Source: Bacteroidota bacterium
GTDB lineage: Bacteria; Bacteroidota; Bacteroidia; Chitinophagales; Saprospiraceae
DNA length: 64,000 nt
Assembly (NCBI GenBank): GCA_018222965.1
Contig: JAAEZH010000004.1
Location: 94,522-158,521, forward strand
Direction: 5' to 3'
Under the pieces are notes generated by a model. It did not search any database and was not told the DNA's origin. It was given only the letters and a program-made list of their open reading frames with translations. Of this stretch, positions 1-8,061 are shown piece after piece. Position 1 is the stretch's first letter. The number at the start of each line of letters is the position of its first letter. The position numbers and the translations under genes are program-made.

Positions 1-1
1 T

Positions 2-382
2 GAGTTTCTCTTTACGGCTTTTAAAGATCTGGACGATACGAAAAACTCCGTAGCCAATTACCACCTTGGATTTCTATTGGAATTAACTGCTTACCTCGGG
101 TTTATGCCAGCCGGAGATCCCGATAACGATGGGGCTTATTTTGATTTGCGGGAAGGCTCCTTCGAACCCCAAAAGCCGGAATATCCCGAATTCATGGAGG
201 AGAAGCAGGGCCTTAAGTTTTATGAATTGCTGGCGGGCGGGTATAAAAACAGCCATGCTGTAAAATTAGATCGATTAGAACGTCGCCAGATGCTGCGTAA
301 GATTATCGACTATTACCGACTACACATTGAGCATTTTCCGGAAATCAAATCCATGCAAATATTGGAAGAGGTGCTATCCTAG
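2..382 (+). CDS. recO: DNA repair protein RecO, C-terminal part (5' end outside window)
   Basis: The reading frame is open from base 2 and ends at TAG 380-382, leaving about 126 C-terminal residues. The segment matches the helical C-terminal region of Bacteroidota RecO: an FLLELTAYLGFMP helix, then YFDLREGSF, and a final helix with YYRLHI and IKSMQILEEV. RecO loads RecA onto SSB-coated single-stranded DNA together with RecR and anneals complementary strands. The N-terminal OB fold lies upstream of the window. The TTG at 77 is an internal codon, not a start, because the same frame continues in homologous sequence before it. Assignment is by recalled family pattern, not by a search. Confidence 0.82.
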   Translation, partial: EFLFTAFKDLDDTKNSVANYHLGFLLELTAYLGFMPAGDPDNDGAYFDLREGSFEPQKPEYPEFMEEKQGLKFYELLAGGYKNSHAVKLDRLERRQMLRKIIDYYRLHIEHFPEIKSMQILEEVLS

Positions 383-418
383 AAGTACCGAAATACCTGT
401 CAAAGAAAAGGAAAGTAT

Positions 419-1108
419 TTATCCCTGAGAGGAGTTTCTCTTTGTATTTTGGCTTTCGCCGAAAGGCAATATAAGCTCAACACCCTGATCTTTTACTACC
501 CGCGTAAACCACTCCAACGGGCTTTGCAGTTTGTCGCCGGTCATGGTGTCACAACGGAAAAAGTAATAGTACATGTCCAGCATGTCATCCATCAGGTTGA
601 GGAGGTTTTGAAGCTGTTTGTGTGCTTTTTCTTCCTGCTTCCGCAGAAATAGTCGCCGCCAGATATAAAAAGCTTCATCGTGCCATTCCAGGATAGTCAA
701 TACAACCTTATCGTCTGTATAGGCATCCATAAACTGTCGGGCCAGAACGGCGTGATGGCGTGACCAGTCTCTGGGATAAACCTTTGGCTCTTTGAATTTG
801 AAAGTATCGTGTGCGAAAGCAATGAGGCGCAACTGTTGTCTTTGGTGAGCGGGAAGTTTTAAGCGATCGACATTGTCCAGCACCTCCCGTACATGCAGGG
901 CAACCATGCCTTCCGGATGGCCAAAACGAGGCTCACCCCACATCAGTCCTTCCCGAAAGGGGGCTGTGTGCAGGAGTTTTTTCTCGAGATCATTTTCGGG
1001 CAAAAGCAGCTCTTGTAGCTCACTTGCCGCGGAAATGGAATGCTTCATCCAGGCTGGTTTCTTAGTCCGTATTAAGGGAGGGATACGCCCGCTGTTTACA
1101 ATTGCCAT
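419..1108 (-). CDS. HD-domain protein (putative metal-dependent phosphohydrolase)
   Basis: A 229-residue soluble protein. It has an HD-superfamily pattern: a histidine in the MVALHVREVLDNV helix (about residues 68-80) and the paired His-Asp in IAFAHDTFK (about residue 100), followed by further His/Asp-rich helices. HD proteins hydrolyse nucleotide or phosphodiester substrates with bound divalent metals; the substrate cannot be told here. The ATG at 1106-1108 gives the full length, but a second ATG at 1046-1048 (MKHSISAA) is just as plausible. It converges on recO with a 36-bp gap and is probably transcribed alone. Many tyrosines and charged residues follow the HD motif. No signal peptide or membrane segment is present. 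Confidence 0.6.
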   Translation of the reverse strand: MAIVNSGRIPPLIRTKKPAWMKHSISAASELQELLLPENDLEKKLLHTAPFREGLMWGEPRFGHPEGMVALHVREVLDNVDRLKLPAHQRQQLRLIAFAHDTFKFKEPKVYPRDWSRHHAVLARQFMDAYTDDKVVLTILEWHDEAFYIWRRLFLRKQEEKAHKQLQNLLNLMDDMLDMYYYFFRCDTMTGDKLQSPLEWFTRVVKDQGVELILPFGESQNTKRNSSQG

Positions 1109-1578
1109 AGTGTATCGGTTTCCCGGGGTGAAGAAGCTTGTCGCGTTAACGATTCGTTAAACAGAATTCAAATGAAAAACACTGTCTCATTAAAGGCGTT
1201 TTTCAAATTGTGATTCGGCCACAAATAGACGTTCACCAATATAACGATTGAAACTGTCAACTTGTGTATTCGGCCGGAAGGATTCTCCAAAAGAGGAAGT
1301 TTCTCCCTGCTTGTGAAAACAACAATGCTTTCAAAAACTTGGTTTCATGCTTTACACATATAGAAGTTGTTTAATAATGGCTGCTGAGATTCTGAGAATT
1401 GAATTTTCATTCCAGTTGAGGCTTTTTTAGAGCCGCATAGCAGCGCTACGGGGCGAAAAAAAGTAAAAAGTGGGATGAAAAGGCTTTTTCAGGAGCCAGT
1501 GAGCTGTTTTTAAACAACTTCATATACAATAAGTAGTCAAATAGTTACTTGTTCAGGGTTTATTAAAAAAATGAAACG
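1109..1578. other. 470-bp intergenic region between divergent genes
   Basis: No credible gene is present. The left part (1109-1355) is AT-rich spacer that should carry the promoter of the minus-strand HD gene. The middle (1359-1526) is the MITE-like element listed separately. The last 50 bp before the HtrA start should hold that gene's promoter, but no clean TAnnTTTG box was found. Confidence 0.5.
1359..1526. mobile_element. MITE-like element with terminal inverted repeats
   Basis: The ends are near-perfect inverted repeats: GAAGTTGTTTAA at 1363-1374 and TTAAACAACTTC at 1510-1521, each extended by TATA on the outside (about 16 bp in all). The 168-bp body has no ORF. It contains two related stretches, one ending AGGCTTTTTTAGAGCC and one ending AGGCTTTTTCAGGAGCC, so the element may itself be partly duplicated. 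This is what the remnant ends of an insertion sequence or a non-autonomous derivative look like. A TA dinucleotide borders both ends and could be a target duplication. The parent transposase is not in the window. Confidence 0.5.
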
Positions 1579-2736
1579 ATGCAAAAAATCTTATCACTTG
1601 TTGCCGCCGGAGCTGTTGGCGGCGTTCTCGCTTTAAGTTTTTACACATTCTTTGCACCATCGGCTGCAACGGTTCACCAGCCAGCCGTTGAAAAGGTACA
1701 GCAAAAAGTTAATCAGGCCCCTTCGTATGGCGGTGTGCCGGCCAACTTTAGGGAAGCGGCATCCAGATCCATGCCTGCAGTCGTACATATATCTGCAAGG
1801 GAGATTCAGGAAACAACCTATCAGGAGGAAGATCCGCTATCAGATAGTCCTTTCCGTTTTTTCTTTGGCGATGACTTTCCAGGATTTGGCGGAGCTCCTT
1901 TCGGACCTAAGATGGGAACCGGTTCTGGTGTGATCTATACGGATGACGGTTATATTGTAACCAATAATCATGTTGTGGAATTTGCTGATGAGGTAGAGGT
2001 TACGCTTTATGATAACCGCAAGTTTATGGCGACAGTGGTTGGCACCTATCCCAAATCTGATCTGGCTGTCTTAAAGATCGAAGCGGCAGAACTGCCTACC
2101 CTCGAACTGGCAGACAGCGATAATGCTCAAATTGGTGATTGGGTTTTGGCTGTTGGTAACCCGCTCAATTTAACCTCCACGGTTACAGCGGGGATCATCA
2201 GTGCGAAAGGTAGAGATATAAATATCATTGAAGGCCGGGACGCGATTGAATCATTTATTCAAACAGATGCAGCTGTTAATCCTGGTAATAGCGGAGGAGC
2301 CTTGGTCGATGAGAAAGGGCGTTTGCTCGGAATTAATACGGCAATCTCCACAAATACCGGTTTCTTTCAGGGGTATTCATTTGCGATCCCTGTCAATGTG
2401 ATGAAAAAGATCGTTGACGATATCATTGAGACCGGCTCCTTTCAAAGAGCTTATCTCGGTGTGGGCATTGCACAATTGGACAATGATTACGCTATGGAAC
2501 TGGGCGTAAACTTCAACCAGGGAGTTGTAATCGTAAACCTGGAAGATGGTGGTTCGGCTCAATATGCCGGATTGTTGCCACAGGATATTATTGTTGCGGT
2601 AGATGGTCGCCAGATCGCAACGGTACCTCAATTACAGGAAGTGATCGGCCGAGCCCGGGTAGGCGATGAGATCGTTATTACCGTCAATAGGGATGGTGAA
2701 GAAAGAGATATTCCGGTTTATTTGAAAGCTGGATGA
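1579..2736 (+). CDS. htrA: HtrA/DegP-family periplasmic serine protease (Do-like)
   Basis: 385 residues. An N-terminal signal or anchor segment (about residues 5-26) exports it to the periplasm. The S1C trypsin-like domain carries the triad His131 (IVTNNHVVE), Asp161 (KSDLAVLKI) and Ser238 (PGNSGGALVD). One PDZ domain follows (about residues 285-380, YLGVGIAQL onward), so this is a DegS/DegQ-like single-PDZ form. HtrA proteases degrade or chaperone misfolded envelope proteins. A Gly/Phe/Pro-rich loop at residues 85-110 corresponds to the LA loop. It is followed by a strong terminator at 2854-2888 and appears to be a single-gene unit. Confidence 0.93.
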   Translation: MQKILSLVAAGAVGGVLALSFYTFFAPSAATVHQPAVEKVQQKVNQAPSYGGVPANFREAASRSMPAVVHISAREIQETTYQEEDPLSDSPFRFFFGDDFPGFGGAPFGPKMGTGSGVIYTDDGYIVTNNHVVEFADEVEVTLYDNRKFMATVVGTYPKSDLAVLKIEAAELPTLELADSDNAQIGDWVLAVGNPLNLTSTVTAGIISAKGRDINIIEGRDAIESFIQTDAAVNPGNSGGALVDEKGRLLGINTAISTNTGFFQGYSFAIPVNVMKKIVDDIIETGSFQRAYLGVGIAQLDNDYAMELGVNFNQGVVIVNLEDGGSAQYAGLLPQDIIVAVDGRQIATVPQLQEVIGRARVGDEIVITVNRDGEERDIPVYLKAG

Positions 2737-2853
2737 CAAGCTACTGGCTGTTAAGATATTATTAACAGTAGCTGGGCAACAAATAAGAGGAGAAACTGGT
2801 TTTTCTTCTTGGTAAAAGACTTGTTTAAAGTTGGTTTTTCGTTTTGTTTTGAT

Positions 2854-2888
2854 ACGCCTGTCTTGCGAATGCGAGTCAGGCGTTTTTT
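2854..2888 (+). terminator. Rho-independent terminator after htrA
   Basis: Stem ACGCCTG / CAGGCGT, extended inward by about six more pairs around one mismatch (2854-2883), then TTTTTT. It lies 120 bp after the htrA stop codon. Its position shows that the next gene, comF, starts downstream at 2911 rather than at an upstream TTG (2809). Confidence 0.75.
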
Positions 2889-2910
2889 CTTGTGGTCAAA
2901 ATGGTCGAAT

Positions 2911-3606
2911 ATGAAGCGAATGAACCTGTGGAGAGACCTGTTAGACCTGTTTTTCCCACATCTTTGCCTGGTTTGCGGACATCGCCGTCCGATGTCTGAA
3001 GAGCCGATTTGCCTGGCTTGCCTGGGCCGGTTTCCCGAAACAAATTTTCACCTGCATCCGGAAAATGCCCTAACCGAAATATTTTGGGGGCGCCTGCCAT
3101 TGCAAGCAGGTGCTGCAGCCTATTACTTTCGAAAAGACGGCTTGATCCAGCAATTGATCCATCAGCTCAAATACAAGGGCAGAAAAGAATTAGGCGTATT
3201 TGTGGGAGAAAGGTTTGGCAAGCAACTTCGGGATGTACCCATTTATCATGAGATAGATTATATTATTCCCGTACCCTTACATCCGCGGAAGCGCAGACAA
3301 AGAGGGTATAATCAAAGTACCCAGTTTGGGCTCGGGCTTGCGAAAGGCATGGAAATTTCCTGTCTGGACGATTGCCTGCTGCGCCGGGAATATACCCAGA
3401 CACAAACCCGAAAAGGCCGTTGGGCTCGTTTCCAAAATGTATCTGAGGCTTTTCAATTACATCGACCGGAAAGAATCGAAGGGAAGCATCTTTTGCTGGT
3501 AGACGATGTGCTGACGACGGGAGCTACTTTGGAAGCCTGTGGCCTCAAATTGCTGGAAATTGCTGATGTGCGCCTGAGTTTGGCTACCATTGCACTGGCC
3601 AGATAG
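2911..3606 (+). CDS. comF: ComF family phosphoribosyltransferase-like protein
   Basis: 231 residues from ATG 2911. The N-terminus has a four-cysteine zinc site (Cys19, Cys22, Cys34, Cys37, in CLVCG and CLACL). The C-terminal half is a type I phosphoribosyltransferase fold with the PRPP-binding signature LLLVDDVLTTGATLEACG and the upstream IIPVPLHPRKRRQRGYNQS stretch that is diagnostic of ComF. In naturally competent bacteria ComF is needed for DNA uptake and works near ComFA and PriA; in other bacteria its role is unclear. An in-frame TTG at 2809 was rejected because a terminator lies between it and this ATG. Convergent with the ABC exporter genes. Confidence 0.88.
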   Translation: MKRMNLWRDLLDLFFPHLCLVCGHRRPMSEEPICLACLGRFPETNFHLHPENALTEIFWGRLPLQAGAAAYYFRKDGLIQQLIHQLKYKGRKELGVFVGERFGKQLRDVPIYHEIDYIIPVPLHPRKRRQRGYNQSTQFGLGLAKGMEISCLDDCLLRREYTQTQTRKGRWARFQNVSEAFQLHRPERIEGKHLLLVDDVLTTGATLEACGLKLLEIADVRLSLATIALAR

Positions 3607-3742
3607 CACGAAAACGCATATTCTATTTGTGCCCTACTGTAATCCTCAAACAGCAGGACTTGGATAACTTTTACTTTTTTTTCGGTTTTTTTTGAACAAA
3701 CTGCCCGTAAAATAGTGTTTCTATACACGTAACCCCTACAGG

Positions 3743-3785
3743 GCGTAATCGGGAATCCCTTTCCTGGTTACGCTTCTTTTTTTTT
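3743..3785 (+). terminator. Terminator between comF and the convergent ABC exporter operon
   Basis: Stem GCGTAA (3743-3748) with TTACGC (3768-3773), possibly extended by inner G/C pairs, followed by an almost unbroken T tract at 3777-3785. The T tract is on the plus strand, so it serves comF. Confidence 0.55.
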
Positions 3786-3794
3786 AGAGACCGG

Positions 3795-5114
3795 TTAGTC
3801 TCTTGAAAACAACCATTTTCCCAGCGTTTTAATGTTGACTTTTTTGCCATACATCAGGATACCTATGCGGTAGATTCGGGAGGATATCCATATAAAAAGC
3901 AGGCAAGTTCCAATCAGCAATACAACGGATAATACAACTTCCCAGATGGGGGGCTCAAAGGCCAATCTGGCGGGCATTACAATCGGGGAAAACAATGGGA
4001 ATATCGAAGCCCAAACCGCCAGACTACTATTGGGGGATTGTACGGCTACAAACATGATGTAAAAGGCCATTAAAACCGGAATGGTGATTGGGAGTGTTAA
4101 GGATTGGCTCTCTCCAAGATCATCACTCATGGCTGATCCAACAGCAGCAAAGAGCGAGGAGTATAAAAAGAAACCGCCCAGAAAATATAGCAGGAATAGG
4201 ACGATCATAGAGCCCCAGTTTATCTCTCCCAATGCGATCATAACCTGTTGTACTGTATTAGCAGCCTCATCGGGGTCGATGTTCTGACTTCCCGGGCCCA
4301 TAGATTCCATACCGGAAGTATCAAAGCCAAAGATCAGGTTAACCAATAATCCGAGAGAAGGAATCAAAATAGCCCAAATGGCAATTTGGGTAAGCCCTAC
4401 TGCACCAACGCCAACAATTTTTCCAAGCATAAGCTGAAAGGGACGCACAGATGAGATCATCACCTCGACAATGCGGTTCGTTTTTTCTTCCATCACACTT
4501 CGCATGACCATCATGCCGTAGATGAATACAGTCATATACATGATAATGCCCATAAATGTTCCAATAACAGCACCGACGGCACCTGTCATTTTACTTCGGG
4601 TCTCTGTTTCGGGATCCAGTGGTTCGGGATTGATGGAAACCCGGCTGTCCAGGGCCTCCAGTTGCTGGATGTCCAGTTCGAGTTTCTGGATTTTATAGGC
4701 TTCAATTCGCTTGTTTATTTTTTGACTAATGAGCGTTTCGACATCCAGAGCCGGCGTTTTTTCGCTGTAATAATAGATGGTATATGACTTTGCATACAGA
4801 TTGGTGATGGGGGGAATGCGCAGTATGCCGTCGTAATCATAGGATTCCAGGTTGGCTCTCAATTCCTCCAGAGAGCGGTCTTCCACCGAAAAGATCAGAC
4901 TGGTTTCGTTGCTGATGCCGCCGGATTCCAGAATGCCTGCTTCATCAATAACGGCCACGCGCTGTACGTCATCGCTCTCATAAGCAAAAATGAATCCAAC
5001 GATGACCATAAATAAAGCAAAGGCCAGCGGAGTCAGGATCGTAGTCAGAATAAAGGAGCGCTTTTTTACCCGGGTCAGATATTCACGCCGTATAATAAGT
5101 AGTAACTTTTCCAT
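3795..5114 (-). CDS. ABC-2 type transporter permease (NatB-like)
   Basis: 439 residues. One N-terminal membrane helix (about residues 20-44, LTPLAFALFMVIVGFIFAY) is followed by a ~150-residue extracytoplasmic domain and then five or six C-terminal helices, the arrangement of ABC-2 permeases of the NatB/YhaP family. It contains the family motif MRSVMEEKTNRIVEVMISS in the cytoplasmic coupling region. The ATPase partner lies immediately upstream with a 6-bp gap, so the two form one transcript. NatAB exports sodium in Bacillus; in Bacteroidota the substrate of these pairs is unknown. It ends 10 bp from the comF terminator T tract. Confidence 0.85.
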   Translation of the reverse strand: MEKLLLIIRREYLTRVKKRSFILTTILTPLAFALFMVIVGFIFAYESDDVQRVAVIDEAGILESGGISNETSLIFSVEDRSLEELRANLESYDYDGILRIPPITNLYAKSYTIYYYSEKTPALDVETLISQKINKRIEAYKIQKLELDIQQLEALDSRVSINPEPLDPETETRSKMTGAVGAVIGTFMGIIMYMTVFIYGMMVMRSVMEEKTNRIVEVMISSVRPFQLMLGKIVGVGAVGLTQIAIWAILIPSLGLLVNLIFGFDTSGMESMGPGSQNIDPDEAANTVQQVMIALGEINWGSMIVLFLLYFLGGFFLYSSLFAAVGSAMSDDLGESQSLTLPITIPVLMAFYIMFVAVQSPNSSLAVWASIFPLFSPIVMPARLAFEPPIWEVVLSVVLLIGTCLLFIWISSRIYRIGILMYGKKVNIKTLGKWLFSRD

Positions 5115-5120
5115 GTGCTG

Positions 5121-6029
5121 CTAGAATTTTGGGTCGGCTTCAACCTGACGAATAAATATCTCATTGAGGGAAGGAAGAATCTCGCGGAAACCGGTAATGT
5201 GATGTCCCTGATCCATTAAGCTGCGAAGCAATTGGTTGGAAGCGCGATCGTCCTGTAGTTGTACGACCAGCGTTCCGTTATTTCGGCTAACAATCTGCAT
5301 GTTCTCATTTTCTGCGAGAACTGGCTGTCCCTCGAGTTGAATCTCAAAGAGGTTGTCTTTAAACTGTTGTTTTATATCCTGTACATTGCCCTGTAGCACG
5401 TTTTTACCCTGATTGATGAGGACAATGTTTTCGCAAATTTCTTCTACCTGTTCCATGCGGTGCGTAGAGAAAATGATGCTGGTTCCTTCTTCCCGGAGGC
5501 GGTGAATTTCCGATTTGATAAGATTGGTGTTGATGGGATCCAGTCCGGAAAAGGGCTCATCGAGGATCAGGATGTCGGGCTGATGCACAACGGTGGCGAT
5601 GAACTGGATTTTTTGTTGCATGCCTTTTGAAAGCTCCTCTACTTTTTTATCCCACCAGTCGGTAATCTCAAACTTTTCGAGCCAGTAATTGATGGCCTCT
5701 TTGGCAGCTGATTTGGACAAGCCTTTTAATCGGGCCAGATAGATCAGATGGTCGCCCACCTTCATTTTTTTATACAGACCTCTTTCTTCGGGCATATAAC
5801 CAATGACCTCCGGATGCCTGCCACCCAGTTTTTCTCCATTCAGAAAAACCGTGCCGCTGTCTGCCCGGGTGATGGTTGTGATGATTCGGATTAAGGAGGT
5901 TTTTCCGGCACCATTCGGACCGAGGAGTCCGAAAATAGATCCTTTGGGCACTTCAAAGCTTACCCGATCCACGGCCAGGTGTTTATTATAGGCTTTGACG
6001 ACCTCTTCCAACTTAAGAACTGATTCCAT
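5121..6029 (-). CDS. ABC transporter ATP-binding protein (NatA-like)
   Basis: 302 residues. The nucleotide-binding domain has Walker A GPNGAGKTSLIRI (about residues 38-50), the ABC signature LSKGMQQKIQ, Walker B ILILDEPFSGLDP and the switch His in FSTHRMEQ. A C-terminal extension of ~80 residues after the core matches the domain common to NatA-type ATPases. It powers the permease encoded 6 bp downstream. The operon starts opposite the lipid-kinase gene, and the 185 bp between them contain a large nested palindrome (6121-6191) that could act on both promoters. Confidence 0.9.
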   Translation of the reverse strand: MESVLKLEEVVKAYNKHLAVDRVSFEVPKGSIFGLLGPNGAGKTSLIRIITTITRADSGTVFLNGEKLGGRHPEVIGYMPEERGLYKKMKVGDHLIYLARLKGLSKSAAKEAINYWLEKFEITDWWDKKVEELSKGMQQKIQFIATVVHQPDILILDEPFSGLDPINTNLIKSEIHRLREEGTSIIFSTHRMEQVEEICENIVLINQGKNVLQGNVQDIKQQFKDNLFEIQLEGQPVLAENENMQIVSRNNGTLVVQLQDDRASNQLLRSLMDQGHHITGFREILPSLNEIFIRQVEADPKF

Positions 6030-6120
6030 ACGCTATTCGATTGGCTCGAATTTAGGACTTTGTCTGTAAGCGGGCCGGTGATTTCTATTGAATGGAGTTT
6101 TTTCTCGACAGAATGGCGAT

Positions 6121-6191
6121 AGAATTTCCGACATGACATGTGACTCGACATGTCATGTCGAGTCACATGTCATGTCGAGTAGGGAAATTCT
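6121..6191. promoter_or_regulatory. Large nested palindrome in a divergent promoter region
   Basis: Inner part: perfect 22-bp arms around one central T (6131-6175). A shorter palindrome, GACTCGACATG / CATGTCGAGTC, is nested at its centre. Outer part: AGAATTTCC (6121-6129) pairs with GGAAATTCT (6183-6191). It lies between the divergent ABC exporter operon (start 6029) and the lipid kinase (start 6215). There is no T tract after it. It could be an operator for a dimeric regulator, a cruciform-forming repeat or an mRNA 5' hairpin. The structure is certain; the role is not. Confidence 0.6.
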
Positions 6192-6214
6192 GACTACTTC
6201 CTTACTTTTAACCA

Positions 6215-7177
6215 ATGAACAAGGAAGCCGGTGTATCAGACAAATGGTTTGTCATTGTGAATCCACAAGGAGGATCCGGTAAGGTGCGCAAGAAATGGCC
6301 GAATTTGAAAGCCAAACTTTTAGCGGCCGGGATTCAGCTGGAGGATCGTTTTACTTCCGGCAAGATGGATGCGGTAAGGCTGGTACAGGATGCTGTATTG
6401 TCCGGCTTTCGCCGAATAATAGCAGTAGGCGGCGACGGTACCAATCACGAAGTAGTAAATGGTATCCTCCTGCAGCAAGTTGTTAAATCCTCTGAAATCA
6501 CCTATGCTTTATTGCCTGTAGGAACCGGTAATGACTGGATCCGGACGCACCAGATTCCCAAAGATCCGGATGCCTGGATTGGGATGTTGAAAGCGGGGCA
6601 TACCCGCCTGCAGGATGTGGGCCTGGTACACTATCAGGCATTCGACGAAAGTCGCCAAAAAAGGTATTTCGTAAACATTGCGGGCATGGCTTACGACGCC
6701 TTTGTCGTGCACGAGATGGAGCAGCGGGGAAGCTGGGTGCGAAACAGCCTGGTTTACCTGGTTTATGTGTTTGCCCTCTTGTTTAAGTATAAATTGAAGG
6801 AAGCCCGGGTAATTGCAGACGGGCAGGAATCGCGGGACAAATTTTATACAATCAACGTTGGTCTTTGCTGCTATTCGGGCGGTGGTATGCAGTTTGTGCC
6901 ACATGCAGTACCCGATGACGGGCAACTGGCCTTTACGACAGCCGGAAATTTAAATGTTTTGCAGGTTATGCGCGCTACACCCTGGTTTTACAATGGCCGG
7001 GTAGGGGAGTACCCGAAAGTGGAAACCGGCTTTGCCCGAAATATCCGGGTAGAGGCCATTTCTGATAAGGCTTCCGCTCAAACTCAGCTCGAAGCTGATG
7101 GAGAACATCTGGGCACCACACCCGTCGAGTTTAGCATTGTACCGGCTGCATTGTGTTATATTTCCCCGAAAGGGTGA
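6215..7177 (+). CDS. Diacylglycerol kinase family lipid kinase (YegS/DagK-like)
   Basis: 320 residues. The N-terminal catalytic domain begins VIVNPQGGSGKVRKKW (about residues 12-27) and has the nucleotide-binding GGDGTNHEVVNG (about residues 71-82) and LLPVGTGNDW. The C-terminal half is the beta-rich lid with the family's LEADGEHLG near residue 295. Family members phosphorylate diacylglycerol, phosphatidylglycerol or sphingosine at the membrane; which of these applies here cannot be read from sequence. Bacteroidota that make sphingolipids often carry several such kinases. The ATG at 6215 gives a normal family length. The next gene starts 69 bp downstream and could be cotranscribed. Confidence 0.88.
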   Translation: MNKEAGVSDKWFVIVNPQGGSGKVRKKWPNLKAKLLAAGIQLEDRFTSGKMDAVRLVQDAVLSGFRRIIAVGGDGTNHEVVNGILLQQVVKSSEITYALLPVGTGNDWIRTHQIPKDPDAWIGMLKAGHTRLQDVGLVHYQAFDESRQKRYFVNIAGMAYDAFVVHEMEQRGSWVRNSLVYLVYVFALLFKYKLKEARVIADGQESRDKFYTINVGLCCYSGGGMQFVPHAVPDDGQLAFTTAGNLNVLQVMRATPWFYNGRVGEYPKVETGFARNIRVEAISDKASAQTQLEADGEHLGTTPVEFSIVPAALCYISPKG

Positions 7178-7246
7178 CAGATAACTTCCCCTTTCGTCTT
7201 AATGACCGTATATTATGGAGCAGGTAATTATTCCCTAAATCGAAAT

Positions 7247-7930
7247 ATGAATACAATGAAAAACTGGTTTATACTAGCTGTACTACTTTTTGCCTTTAAT
7301 GTGGGACAAGCTCAGGTTGCTTATGAGGTTGACGAAGAGACTCGGTCCATGAGTGAGGGCGTGAATCACGCACTGGTGCTTTCCATGGAAATGACCGATG
7401 TTAAACTGGCTGAAGACCACTGGTCGGATTACCTTAAAGATTATGGATCCAAGCCAAAGAAAGTGAAAGGATCGGATGAATTATTGTCTGACGATGCTGA
7501 TATCCCCGGCATTGGAGCGGGTAATACTGTGGACGTATATGTGACTTTTGAAGAAGTTGGAAACAATGTCGATGTTACTGTATGGTTTAACCTTGGCGGT
7601 GCATATCTGAACTCCAAAGATCACCCATCGCGCTTTGAAGATGCGATGCGTTTTCTGGATCGTTACGTGCTGAGTGTAAGCAAAGATGTCGTCAAAGAGG
7701 AATTGAAATTGGAAGAAGATCGCTTGAAAGACCTGGAAAAAGAACTGGATAAGCTGGAAAAAGAGAAAAGTAAATTTGAGGATGACATTGCAGAGGCAGA
7801 AGAAAGAATCCGTCAGGCAAAAGCAGATATCAAGGAAAATGAGTCTGAGCAAACCAACCGACAGCGAGAAATTGAAAATCAGAATAAAGTCATCGAGGCA
7901 GTGAAAAAGCGATTGAAAGATCTGGATTAA
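7247..7930 (+). CDS. Secreted protein of unknown function with C-terminal coiled coil
   Basis: About 227 residues from ATG 7247 (or 224 from ATG 7256). A clear signal peptide, MKNWFILAVLLFAFNVGQAQ, precedes a ~130-residue globular region (SMSEGVNHALVLSMEMTD, then VDVYVTFEEVGNNVDVTVWF). A strongly charged coiled coil of ~75 residues follows, rich in Lys and Glu with leucine heptads (LKDLEKELDKLEKEKSKFE) and reaching nearly to the stop. Two in-frame upstream codons would add 15 residues before the signal peptide and were rejected. It is not a family I can name; a periplasmic or outer-membrane spacer role is a guess. A double hairpin terminator follows. Confidence 0.65.
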   Translation: MNTMKNWFILAVLLFAFNVGQAQVAYEVDEETRSMSEGVNHALVLSMEMTDVKLAEDHWSDYLKDYGSKPKKVKGSDELLSDDADIPGIGAGNTVDVYVTFEEVGNNVDVTVWFNLGGAYLNSKDHPSRFEDAMRFLDRYVLSVSKDVVKEELKLEEDRLKDLEKELDKLEKEKSKFEDDIAEAEERIRQAKADIKENESEQTNRQREIENQNKVIEAVKKRLKDLD

Positions 7931-7938
7931 TGAAATTG

Positions 7939-8007
7939 AACCCGTACTAACGGGTGAATGGTTTATAAAAATCCCTCGTTCGGTTTCCGGGCGGGGGATT
8001 TTATTTT
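7939..8007 (+). terminator. Double hairpin terminator
   Basis: First hairpin ACCCGT-acta-ACGGGT at 7940-7955. The second has AATCCCTCG (7970-7978) pairing with CGGGGGATT (7992-8000) and is followed by TTTTATTTT. It separates the coiled-coil protein gene from ACMSD. Confidence 0.6.
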
Positions 8008-8061
8008 GAATGCTTACCTTCGTCGTAAACCAAATTTGCGAAGCTCTAAAGCCAGACACCT

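Noticed and set aside
2809..2910. N-terminal extension of comF from a TTG at 2809
   Set aside because: A strong terminator hairpin with T tract (2854-2888) lies inside it, and homology to ComF begins only after the ATG at 2911.
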